Origin: an uncultured Lachnospiraceae bacterium
GTDB taxonomy: Bacteria; Bacillota; Clostridia; Lachnospirales; Lachnospiraceae
Reading direction: 5' to 3'
Assembly (NCBI GenBank): GCA_947625135.1
Contig: CANQNE010000003.1
Coordinates: 33,101 to 97,100 of the forward strand
Length of the DNA stretch: 64,000 nt
The position numbers were made by a program, and so were the translations under genes. The notes under the pieces are model-generated. The model searched no databases. It was not told the origin of the DNA and was given only the letters and a program-made list of their open reading frames with translations. Positions 16,672 through 23,968 of this stretch are shown here, one piece after another. How positions within the stretch are numbered: the first letter of the stretch is position 1; every line of letters starts with the position of its first letter.

Positions 16672-18174
16672 ATGTTGGAAAAAATCGATCTTTCCAAAAA
16701 AATGGAAAAAGAACTGTATAAACAGCGAAGCGACGAGCTTGGACTTCGCCTTGGAAGGCTGCAGAGAGCGTGCAAGGAACAGGGAATCCCGGTGATGATC
16801 GTCGTGGAGGGATTAAGCGCCGCGGGAAAGGGTACACTGATAAATGAGCTGATCGAGCCGCTGGATCCGAGAGGGTTTACGGTTTACGCTGTAAAAGACC
16901 CCACGGAGGAGGAGCGGCATTATCCTTTTCTGTGGCGGTTCTGGAATATGCTCCCTCCCAAAGGGCGGATCAATATTTACGACAGCAGCTGGTACCGCCG
17001 GGTCAGCGCCAATTATTTTGACGGCAGCACCAGCGAGAAGCAGCTGACGGACGCTTATGATGAGATCAAGAATTTTGAGAAGCAGCTGACGGATGATGGC
17101 ATGGTGCTGATCAAGCTGTTCTGCCATATCTCCAGGGATGAGCAGAAGAAACGGATGAAGAAGCTGCTGGACAACAAGGAGACTGCATGGCGGGTAACAG
17201 ACGCGGATCTGAAGCGCAATAAGAAGTATGACGAATATATTGAGATCTGCGAGGAAATGCTGCGCCGTACAGATTCTGCCTATGCGCCGTGGGAAGTTGT
17301 AGAGGCCATGGACAGAAGATTTGCTACGGTAAAGATTTTGTCTATCGTGGCAGGCGTGCTGGAGCAGGAACTGGAGAAGCGCAAACACAAAAAACCGCCT
17401 GTGATCGACAGCAGGCTGAACAAGGATAAGGAAATGACTTCCTCCTCACTGAACAAGGTTGATTTGTCAAACACACTGACAAGAGAGGAATATGTGAAGC
17501 AGAAAAAGGAACTGCAGAATCGGCTGTCGCTGCTGCACAGTGAGCTGTACCGGAGAAGAATACCGGTAGTGCTGGGCTTTGAGGGCTGGGACGCAGGTGG
17601 AAAGGGCGGCGCCATCAAACGGCTGACTCAGGCGCTGGACCCGAGAGGATATGCCGTGCATCCCACCGCATCCCCCAACGATATCGAGAAAGCCCACCAC
17701 TATCTGTGGCGTTTCTGGACCAATATGCCGAAGGCAGGTCATGTGGCCATCTTTGACCGGACATGGTACGGACGGGTGATGGTAGAGCGGATAGAGGGCT
17801 TCTGCTCCGCAGATGAATGGAGCAGGGCTTATACGGAGATCAACGATATGGAGAGGCATCTGGCAAACTTCGGCGCCATTGTGATCAAGTTCTGGATGCA
17901 GATCGACAAGGATGAACAGGAACGGCGCTTCAAGGAGCGGCAGGCCAATCCGGACAAGAACTGGAAGATCACTGACGAGGACTGGCGCAACCGGGAAAAA
18001 TGGGACGCTTATGAGATCGCGGTGGACGAAATGCTGATCCGTACCTCTACCACCTATGCGCCGTGGGTGATCGTGGAGGGCAATGACAAATATTATGCGC
18101 GGATCAAAGTGCTGCGGACGGTGGTGGAGGCCATTGAAGCGCGGCTGAAAAAACTGGATCAGCAAGGTGACTGA
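16672..18174 (+). CDS. pap: Polyphosphate:AMP phosphotransferase (two-domain PPK2 family)
   Basis: 500 residues made of two PPK2 domains, about 10-235 and 265-500. PPK2 enzymes of this two-domain class phosphorylate AMP to ADP with polyphosphate in the cytoplasm. Each domain has a Walker A loop (EGLSAAGKGT near residue 43, EGWDAGGKGG near 304) and a lid/catalytic segment (LDPRG, YLWRFW, FDRTWYGR). In the N-terminal domain the Walker A differs (SAAGKG instead of DAGGKG) and the lid reads YDSSWYRR, typical of the non-catalytic half, so activity should reside in the C-terminal half. GGAGGGA lies 8 bases before the ATG. A short gene follows after 1 base. The kinase and phosphatase for the same polymer lie at 22418-26092. 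Confidence 0.93.
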   Translation: MLEKIDLSKKMEKELYKQRSDELGLRLGRLQRACKEQGIPVMIVVEGLSAAGKGTLINELIEPLDPRGFTVYAVKDPTEEERHYPFLWRFWNMLPPKGRINIYDSSWYRRVSANYFDGSTSEKQLTDAYDEIKNFEKQLTDDGMVLIKLFCHISRDEQKKRMKKLLDNKETAWRVTDADLKRNKKYDEYIEICEEMLRRTDSAYAPWEVVEAMDRRFATVKILSIVAGVLEQELEKRKHKKPPVIDSRLNKDKEMTSSSLNKVDLSNTLTREEYVKQKKELQNRLSLLHSELYRRRIPVVLGFEGWDAGGKGGAIKRLTQALDPRGYAVHPTASPNDIEKAHHYLWRFWTNMPKAGHVAIFDRTWYGRVMVERIEGFCSADEWSRAYTEINDMERHLANFGAIVIKFWMQIDKDEQERRFKERQANPDKNWKITDEDWRNREKWDAYEIAVDEMLIRTSTTYAPWVIVEGNDKYYARIKVLRTVVEAIEARLKKLDQQGD

Positions 18175-18175
18175 C

Positions 18176-18499
18176 ATGAAATGGTATTCTGATTTGTATG
18201 TGGGGGAAACGATTGCCGGGAGACACAAAAAGATCATACGGAAGATCAAGCACAATGGAAGGGCAGGCAATATTTTTCTGGTAGCCCTCCCGGCAAATCC
18301 CGCAAATCTGCTGGATATCATTCCCGTTCGGTTTTCGGGACATTATGAGGATATTCACGTGATAGGTCTGGCGAAGGGCAAGAGAGAGGCATGCCATGTG
18401 GCTGCCAGTATCATCGACGAGGTGTACCGGCGCAGCGGTGATTTTGACATCAGGGGTTATCTGCGCAGCAGGGAAGAGCAAAAGGAACAGGAAGTGTGA
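18176..18499 (+). CDS. Conserved small protein downstream of pap, unknown function
   Basis: 107 residues from the ATG at 18176; AAGGTGA overlaps the stop of pap, so translation is probably coupled. A GTG 9 bases earlier is an alternative start. The protein begins MKWYSDLYVGETIAGRHKK and has a strand-helix pattern (NIFLVALPANPANLLDIIPV, EDIHVIGLAKGKREACHVAA). It is soluble and has no signal peptide. From memory a protein of this kind recurs in Lachnospiraceae, but I know no function. Its place between pap and the YtfI/GerW pair makes a cytoplasmic accessory role possible, without direct evidence. Confidence 0.75.
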   Translation: MKWYSDLYVGETIAGRHKKIIRKIKHNGRAGNIFLVALPANPANLLDIIPVRFSGHYEDIHVIGLAKGKREACHVAASIIDEVYRRSGDFDIRGYLRSREEQKEQEV

Positions 18500-18500
18500 G

Positions 18501-19436
18501 ATGCTACATATATTGTTTCTCATTTTAAAAATAATAGGAATCCTGCTTTTGTGCCTGCTGGGGCTGCTGATCCTGCTGGTTTTGGCTGTGTTGTTCGTGC
18601 CGGTGCGGTATCATGCGGAGGGAGAAAGCAGAACGGCTTCGCCGGGCACATATATAAAAGGGACGGTTTCATGGCTTCTGCATCTGGTACATTTTTCCGC
18701 GGTTTACCAAAATGGAGAGACAAGCCTCCGGGTCCGGCTGCTGGGGATCCCCCTGTGGAAAAACGGGGCGGAGAAATCCCCCGGCCATTCCCGAAAGAGC
18801 AGGAAGGAGAAACCGAGCGAACCTTCCCCCAAAGACGAGGATCAGGACGCTCAGGAGCAGGCGGAGGCGGATCGGCAGGCTTTGGATGAACCGGTTACGA
18901 CAGAGACGGAGCTTTCCTGCCCACAACAGCAGGAAGAAGCAGGCGAAGAAAAAGAACAGTGGGCTTCTCCCGGCCTATGGAGCAGGATCCGGGAGAAAGG
19001 AAAAGCGTTTTTTGCGGGTATTTCTCAGCTGCGCAGCCGGATCTCCCAGATCAGAGAGAAGCTCAGCCGCACTTGGAAGCGGATTTTGCAATACCGGGAC
19101 TGGATCGGGACGGAGTCCGCAAAGCAGGCGCTGTTTCATTGCGGACGGGAGCTGAGGGATTTTCTTAAGCATATCAGGCCGCGAAAATGCAGGGTGTCTC
19201 TGCGGTTCGGCACAGGCGACCCCGCATCCACGGGACAGATCCTGGGCGCGGTGGCGCTGTTTTATCCCGCCACCAAAGGGCAGCTTCGCATAGACCCTGA
19301 TTTTCAGGAAAAAATATTGGAGGGCAGCTTCAAACTGTCCGGCAGAATGTTTTCCTGCAAGCTGGCGGCGGCCTGCTGGAGACTTTTCCGGGATCGGCAG
19401 ATCAGGACTGCTTACGGGCAATGGAAACAGCAATAG
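18501..19436 (+). CDS. ytfI: DUF2953 protein, YtfI-like
   Basis: 311 residues from the ATG at 18501, 1 base after the previous stop and behind AGGAAG; the longer frame (from 18396) overlaps the upstream gene and is not used. A long N-terminal membrane helix (about 3-30) is followed by a polar, Glu/Lys/Gln-rich region of low complexity (about 85-165) and a C-terminal domain that includes KHIRPRKCRVSLRFGTGDPAST and ILGAVALFYPATKG, the part shared by the DUF2953 family. In B. subtilis the DUF2953 protein YtfI is encoded next to YtfJ/GerW, exactly the arrangement here. It is a sporulation protein of unknown biochemical role. Assignment rests on domain recall plus synteny. Confidence 0.82.
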   Translation: MLHILFLILKIIGILLLCLLGLLILLVLAVLFVPVRYHAEGESRTASPGTYIKGTVSWLLHLVHFSAVYQNGETSLRVRLLGIPLWKNGAEKSPGHSRKSRKEKPSEPSPKDEDQDAQEQAEADRQALDEPVTTETELSCPQQQEEAGEEKEQWASPGLWSRIREKGKAFFAGISQLRSRISQIREKLSRTWKRILQYRDWIGTESAKQALFHCGRELRDFLKHIRPRKCRVSLRFGTGDPASTGQILGAVALFYPATKGQLRIDPDFQEKILEGSFKLSGRMFSCKLAAACWRLFRDRQIRTAYGQWKQQ

Positions 19437-19508
19437 ACAGTCAGAAATAACAATGACTGACAATGATAAAAATCAAGTCCGCGAAAAGCGGCAGAAAGAG
19501 GTAAGGCT

Positions 19509-19919
19509 ATGGCCAGGGAAAATAATTTTTCAGATACCATGCAGGCGCTGCTGAAGGGAATGGATCAATACATCACCACAAAGACGGTGGTAGGCGATGT
19601 GATTCATGTAAACGATACCATCATCCTGCCGCTGGTTGACGTTTCCTTTGGTGTGGGCGCAGGCGCCTTCTCCGGAGAGAAAAAGGACAACGGAGGCGGC
19701 GGACTGGGCGGAAAGATGAGCCCCTGCGCGCTTTTGGTGATTCAGAACGGGACCACAAAGCTCGTCAACATCAAGAATCAGGACGGACTCACGAAGATTC
19801 TGGATATGGTTCCTGATTTTGTCAATAAGTTCTATGACGGAAAGAAAGGCTCAGACGTCAATGTGGATATTGATGATCTGATCTTTGAGGAAGAGGAAAC
19901 CGATAAAGAAGAAAAATGA
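19509..19919 (+). CDS. gerW: GerW (YtfJ) family spore protein
   Basis: 136 residues from the ATG at 19509. The core shows the family features: a KTVVGDVIHVNDTIILPLVDVSFG segment in which the central VGDVI and TIILPLVDVSFG are conserved, a glycine-rich stretch (GGGGLGGKMSPCALLVI), and VNIKNQDGLTKILDMVPD before an acidic C terminus. In B. subtilis GerW (YtfJ) is made in the forespore and needed for efficient L-alanine germination; its biochemistry is unsettled. It directly follows the YtfI homologue, the conserved pair. No membrane segment is seen. Confidence 0.93.
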   Translation: MARENNFSDTMQALLKGMDQYITTKTVVGDVIHVNDTIILPLVDVSFGVGAGAFSGEKKDNGGGGLGGKMSPCALLVIQNGTTKLVNIKNQDGLTKILDMVPDFVNKFYDGKKGSDVNVDIDDLIFEEEETDKEEK

Positions 19920-20026
19920 TTCAGCTGCGGCAGTTAAAACAGATCGAAGAGGCAGGCAGGGGTAGCATATCCTGCGATCGGCTGCATATATTGATGATAT
20001 GAGCAGAAAATCGCGGGGGAATCAGG

Positions 20027-20164
20027 ATGAAGCGGGTAATTGGATTTGCGTGCATTTGCGGGGGATGCGGCATGGTCATTGTGCTGTTTCTGCCCAATAC
20101 ATTCGTGAGTATTCTGATCATACTGGTTCTGCTGCTTCTGGGATACAATCTGTTTTGCTGCTGA
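20027..20164 (+). CDS. 45-residue membrane protein downstream of gerW
   Basis: A short gene: ATG at 20027 behind a G-rich stretch (GGGGGAATCAGG), stop at 20162-20164. The protein starts MKRVIGFACICGGCGMVIVL, has a hydrophobic segment (FLPNTFVSILIILVLLLLGY) and ends LFCC. From memory, close relatives of this pattern (M-K-x-V-I-G, L-P, L-L-G-Y-x-L-F-C-C) are frequent small proteins of Clostridia, which supports it being real. It probably makes two short helices. Its position right after gerW hints at expression in sporulation, as inference. The surrounding stretch 19920-20211 holds nothing else I can support. Confidence 0.62.
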   Translation: MKRVIGFACICGGCGMVIVLFLPNTFVSILIILVLLLLGYNLFCC

Positions 20165-20211
20165 ATCTGATGTGAGATACAAAAGGACATGATCTTTAAG
20201 GAGTACCGACT

Positions 20212-22260
20212 ATGAAAAAATGTTGTTCGCTGATTTTGACGGTTGTCCTGCTGATTACGGCGTTTCCCGTCAGGCTGCAGGCTTCTGTGCTGCCCATGAT
20301 GGAAAAGCGGGTTCCGCTGATTCAGGAAGGGAGATTTCCTCTGTCAGAACAGGCCGCGGCGCCTGCCGGCATTACCGCGGAATATGCGGAGGGGATTGAC
20401 GGGGAAGCAGTCAAAGCGGCGATCTATGACGCGCTGGAGCATCTGGAAAAAAGCCTGAATCTTTCGGAATACCGGATCAGCATGGAAAAGTGGTATGACT
20501 ATTATGCGGAAGTCGTCAACGAAAATCCAAAGTTTTTTTACGCTGACAGCAGCTGCGGGTGTTCTTATGAACCCAATACCGGCTATGTGAAAAACCTGTA
20601 TTTTGAATATACGATGGAGCCGGATGAGATCATCACCGCAAGGGCATTTTTTGAAAAGGAGATATCCGCGATCCTAAGCGGGATCGAAACATCATGGAGC
20701 GATATGGAAAAGGTGCTGTACCTGCATGATTATCTGACCCAGAATTATGAGTATGACACCTCTTACAGTATCTATGACGCCTACAATTTTCTCCATAGCC
20801 GGAAAGGCGTTTGCCAGGCCTATATGCTGGTCTTTACGGAGCTGATGAAGCGGCTTGGGATCCCGGTGAAGCCGGTGGAAAGCGTTCCCATGCACCATAT
20901 ATGGAATATGGTGCAGCTGAATGGTAACTGGTATCATGTTGACGTGACGTTTGACGATCCGGTGGAAGACAGGTACAGCCTTGCCAGTCATGAAAATCTG
21001 CTCAGGAGTGATAAAGGGATCGCTGAGAGCGGGCATGTGGGTTTTGTGCCGGAGGGAGTCTGCACCGATACGACGTATGATCAGTATTTCTGGCGGACAA
21101 CCTATTCGCCGTTCCAGTATGCGGATGGCTTGTGGTATTATACCCGCTATGAGGGCGGCGGACAGTTTTGCAGTTACGATTTTGATTCCGGGGCAGGCAC
21201 ACGCATCTGCGAGCTGGGAAGCTGGGCCGCCGGAAACGGATTTTATATATTGGGCGCGTATGCGGGACTGGATCAGTATGGCGGGAAGATTTATTTTCAG
21301 AATCCGCTTTCCATATATACATACGATCCCGAAAACGGGGAAATGGAAAGTCTGTTGAATGTGGACGGCGGCGAAAAGCAGATCTTCGGTATGCGGATCG
21401 AGGATGACATACTGTATTACCGAACGGCGGAGAGTGTTGTGGGAGAAGGAACGATCTGTACTTATCAGCTGGAGCCTCTGCCCGCTGCTTCAGAGACGCC
21501 TTCCCCGGAACCTTCTGTAACGCTTTCTCCGGAACCCTCTATGACGCCTTCTCTGGAACCCTCTGCGACGCCGGGCGTTTCAGAGACACCTTCCCCGGAA
21601 CCGTCGGTGTTTTATCTTGAAAAACCGAAGGACGATGAGGAGGCATGGCTCGGCCTGTCCTTAGAGGGCAACAGGCTGTATATAGAAATCACAGGAGAGA
21701 CGCCGTTTTGGGTGACCCAGGGAAGCGTACAATTTGATCCGGAAACAACAAAGGTACTGGGCTCCGGCATTGCGCCGGAATTTAAGAAGGCGCTGGATGA
21801 GCAGGGGATGATGGGCTTCCCGGTATGCAATACAGACGAGAATGCCATGCGGTTTGCGGGGGCGTTTCTTGCGTCGTCGGATTATGAAACCGGTGTACAA
21901 TATACGGGACGTGCTTTTTACTATGATCTGGCGTTTTCTTCCCTGCCGGTTCAGCTGGAGCTTTTTGACAGAACGGGGAGTCAGTCTCTGACAGTGTATG
22001 TGAATAGCAGCGGCACGCTTACCAGAGAACCGGACGAGCCGGCGGAGCCTTATGTGTATGGAGATGTGGATCTGAACCGGGATGTTGCGGCAGAAGATGC
22101 GCTTCTCATTCTGCAGTACGTGGTGAAGCTCAGACAGGCGGATGCGCTTCGGCAGATTCTTGCCGACATTGACCGGGATGGGACTGTGAGCGCCATGGAC
22201 GCGCTGATGACACTGCAGGTTGTAGTAAAGCTGAAAACCTCCGAACTCTATATTCCATGA
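20212..22260 (+). CDS. Secreted transglutaminase-like protein with dockerin
   Basis: 682 residues. A signal peptide (about 1-25; LILTVVLLITAFPVRLQAS) directs export. A transglutaminase-like cysteine-protease fold lies at about 160-250 with the full triad: Cys in RKGVCQAY, His in MHHIWNMVQ, Asp in YHVDVTFDD. A strand-rich region follows, then a Ser/Pro/Thr/Glu linker (about 424-466, repeats like ETPSPEPS), a beta domain resembling a cohesin (about 467-605; GSVQFDPETTKVLG), and a C-terminal type I dockerin (about 613-682) with two calcium loops, DVDLNRDVAAED and DIDRDGTVSAMD. Activity could be peptide or isopeptide bond cleavage or crosslinking outside the cell. It has a strong terminator and no scaffoldin nearby. 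AAGGAG precedes the ATG. Confidence 0.8.
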   Translation: MKKCCSLILTVVLLITAFPVRLQASVLPMMEKRVPLIQEGRFPLSEQAAAPAGITAEYAEGIDGEAVKAAIYDALEHLEKSLNLSEYRISMEKWYDYYAEVVNENPKFFYADSSCGCSYEPNTGYVKNLYFEYTMEPDEIITARAFFEKEISAILSGIETSWSDMEKVLYLHDYLTQNYEYDTSYSIYDAYNFLHSRKGVCQAYMLVFTELMKRLGIPVKPVESVPMHHIWNMVQLNGNWYHVDVTFDDPVEDRYSLASHENLLRSDKGIAESGHVGFVPEGVCTDTTYDQYFWRTTYSPFQYADGLWYYTRYEGGGQFCSYDFDSGAGTRICELGSWAAGNGFYILGAYAGLDQYGGKIYFQNPLSIYTYDPENGEMESLLNVDGGEKQIFGMRIEDDILYYRTAESVVGEGTICTYQLEPLPAASETPSPEPSVTLSPEPSMTPSLEPSATPGVSETPSPEPSVFYLEKPKDDEEAWLGLSLEGNRLYIEITGETPFWVTQGSVQFDPETTKVLGSGIAPEFKKALDEQGMMGFPVCNTDENAMRFAGAFLASSDYETGVQYTGRAFYYDLAFSSLPVQLELFDRTGSQSLTVYVNSSGTLTREPDEPAEPYVYGDVDLNRDVAAEDALLILQYVVKLRQADALRQILADIDRDGTVSAMDALMTLQVVVKLKTSELYIP

Positions 22261-22262
22261 TA

Positions 22263-22302
22263 AAAAAGCTGCCGCGGGAGGTTTTCCTGCCGCGGCTTTT
22301 TA
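22263..22302 (+). terminator. Strong intrinsic terminator
   Basis: AAAAAGC followed by GCCGCGGGAGG pairs with CCTGCCGCGGC and a run of T (ending near 22302); it starts two bases after the stop of the dockerin protein gene. Confidence 0.88.
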
Positions 22303-22354
22303 TCTTACGATGCCGCGTCTGCCGGAAGCTGTTTCAAAAAAACAGGAAAACGGC

Positions 22355-22383
22355 TTGAAGGTACAAAAGGAAAACAGTAGAAT
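22355..22383 (+). promoter_or_regulatory. Promoter for ppx-ppk
   Basis: TTGAAG (22355-22360), 17 bases, TAGAAT (22378-22383). The start near 22390 lies about 28 bases before the ppx ATG. Confidence 0.55.
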
Positions 22384-22417
22384 AAAAAAGACAATCGAAA
22401 GGAAAAGGGGATCTGCC

Positions 22418-23953
22418 ATGAAAATGACTACCTTTGCCGCCATTGATATCGGCGCTTATGAAATCGTCATGAAAATCTTTGAGATTTCCGCCAAAAACGG
22501 AATGAAGGAAATTGACTGCATCCGTCAGCGGACAGAACTGGGAGCGGATACATACGCTTTTGGATATATCAGTTATGACAAGATCGAGAGCTTATGCCGG
22601 ATCCTTACGGAATTTCGGACGATCATGGAGGGGTACCGGGTGGATGTGTACCGGGCCTGCGGCAAAAGCGCCCTCAGAGAAACTTCCAACATTTTGTTGA
22701 TACTGGAGCAGATCAAGAGCAAGACCGGGCTGCACGTGGATATTCTCAGCAACTCGGAACACCGCTTTATCAAATATAAATCCATCGCCTTTCAGGAGAC
22801 GGAATTTCTGAAGATGATCGAAAAGCCCACCGCCATTGCGGATGTGGGGGAGGGCAGCCTGCAGATATCCCTGTTCAACAAGGAATGTCTTGTGACTACC
22901 CAGAATATCCGCATGGGCACCATGCGCCTGCGGGAGAAGCTGTCCGGCATGGAGGAAAAGACCTCGGATCTGTCCGGCATGGCGGAGGAGCTTATGAGCA
23001 GCGAGTTATTCAACTTCCGCAAGCTGTTTTTAAAGGATAAGGAGATCAAAAATCTGATCGTTCTGGGCAGTTTTCTTCCAAAGATCATAAAAAAAGCAAA
23101 TAACGGCGAGCCGTCTTTCTATCTGTCAAAGGATGCGCTGATGGCGGAGCTGGAGAGCTATAGAAGAAAAGACCCGGAATCGATCGCGGAGGAGCTGGAG
23201 ATTTCCCCGGATGTGTCTGAGCTGCTGAATCAGTCCATCGCCGTTTACCGGTCGCTGATCGGGGGAATGGATGTGGAGGAAATCTGGGCGCCGTCCTTGT
23301 CCCTGTGTGAGGGATTGGCTTATGAGTATGCGGAGCAGAACCATTATCTGAAAAATCCCCACAATTTTGAAAACGACATTCTGGCGGCAGGCAAAAACAT
23401 TGCGAAACGTTATATGTGCAATACGAAGCATGCGGAAGTTGTGGAAAACTTTGCCATGATCTTGTTTGACGGGCTGAAGGGCGTGCACGATATGGGGAAA
23501 CGGGAGCGGCTTCTGTTACGGCTGGCCGCCCAGCTTCACAGCTGCGGCAAATATATCAGTATGTCCTACAGCGCGGAATGTACTTACAATATTATCGCCT
23601 CCACAGAGATCATCGGCCTGTCTCATACCGAGCGGGAGATCGTGGCCAATGTGGCAAAATACAATACCATGGAATTCCCTGATTACAAGGAATTGGCTGC
23701 CAATCTCCAGAGCGCGGATTATCTGACGGTAGCCAAGCTGACGGCGATTCTGCGGATCGCCAATGAAATGGACAAGGGACACCGCCAGAAGTTCAAGTCC
23801 GTGAAGACCGTGCTGAAAAAGGATGTGCTTACCGTTACCATCAATTCCGCCCAGAACATGACGCTGGAGATCGGTATGATGGACGATAAAAGAAAATTCT
23901 TTGAGAATGTGTTCGGTGTGAAACTTTTGATCAAGCAGAAAATCAAGCAATAG
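22418..23953 (+). CDS. ppx: Exopolyphosphatase, Ppx/GppA family
   Basis: 511 residues from the ATG at 22418 (AAGGGG upstream); the extra N-terminal 36 codons of the open frame are leader. Ppx releases phosphate from the ends of polyphosphate; GppA relatives cleave pppGpp. The actin-like ATPase fold shows AAIDIGAYEIVMKIFE at the N terminus, the catalytic Glu88 in KSALRETSN, and the second phosphate loop IADVGEGSLQISLF. An HD-like helical domain follows (about 325-511; QLHSCGKYI, GLSHTEREIV). It is 15 bases upstream of ppk, so synthesis and breakdown enzymes are co-transcribed. Confidence 0.92.
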   Translation: MKMTTFAAIDIGAYEIVMKIFEISAKNGMKEIDCIRQRTELGADTYAFGYISYDKIESLCRILTEFRTIMEGYRVDVYRACGKSALRETSNILLILEQIKSKTGLHVDILSNSEHRFIKYKSIAFQETEFLKMIEKPTAIADVGEGSLQISLFNKECLVTTQNIRMGTMRLREKLSGMEEKTSDLSGMAEELMSSELFNFRKLFLKDKEIKNLIVLGSFLPKIIKKANNGEPSFYLSKDALMAELESYRRKDPESIAEELEISPDVSELLNQSIAVYRSLIGGMDVEEIWAPSLSLCEGLAYEYAEQNHYLKNPHNFENDILAAGKNIAKRYMCNTKHAEVVENFAMILFDGLKGVHDMGKRERLLLRLAAQLHSCGKYISMSYSAECTYNIIASTEIIGLSHTEREIVANVAKYNTMEFPDYKELAANLQSADYLTVAKLTAILRIANEMDKGHRQKFKSVKTVLKKDVLTVTINSAQNMTLEIGMMDDKRKFFENVFGVKLLIKQKIKQ

Positions 23954-23968
23954 GAAAGAGGAAAAGCG

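Noticed and set aside
19917..20003. 28-codon frame starting at the gerW stop (MIQLRQLKQIEE...)
   Set aside because: Overlaps the gerW stop as ATGA but has no ribosome site and no conserved character.
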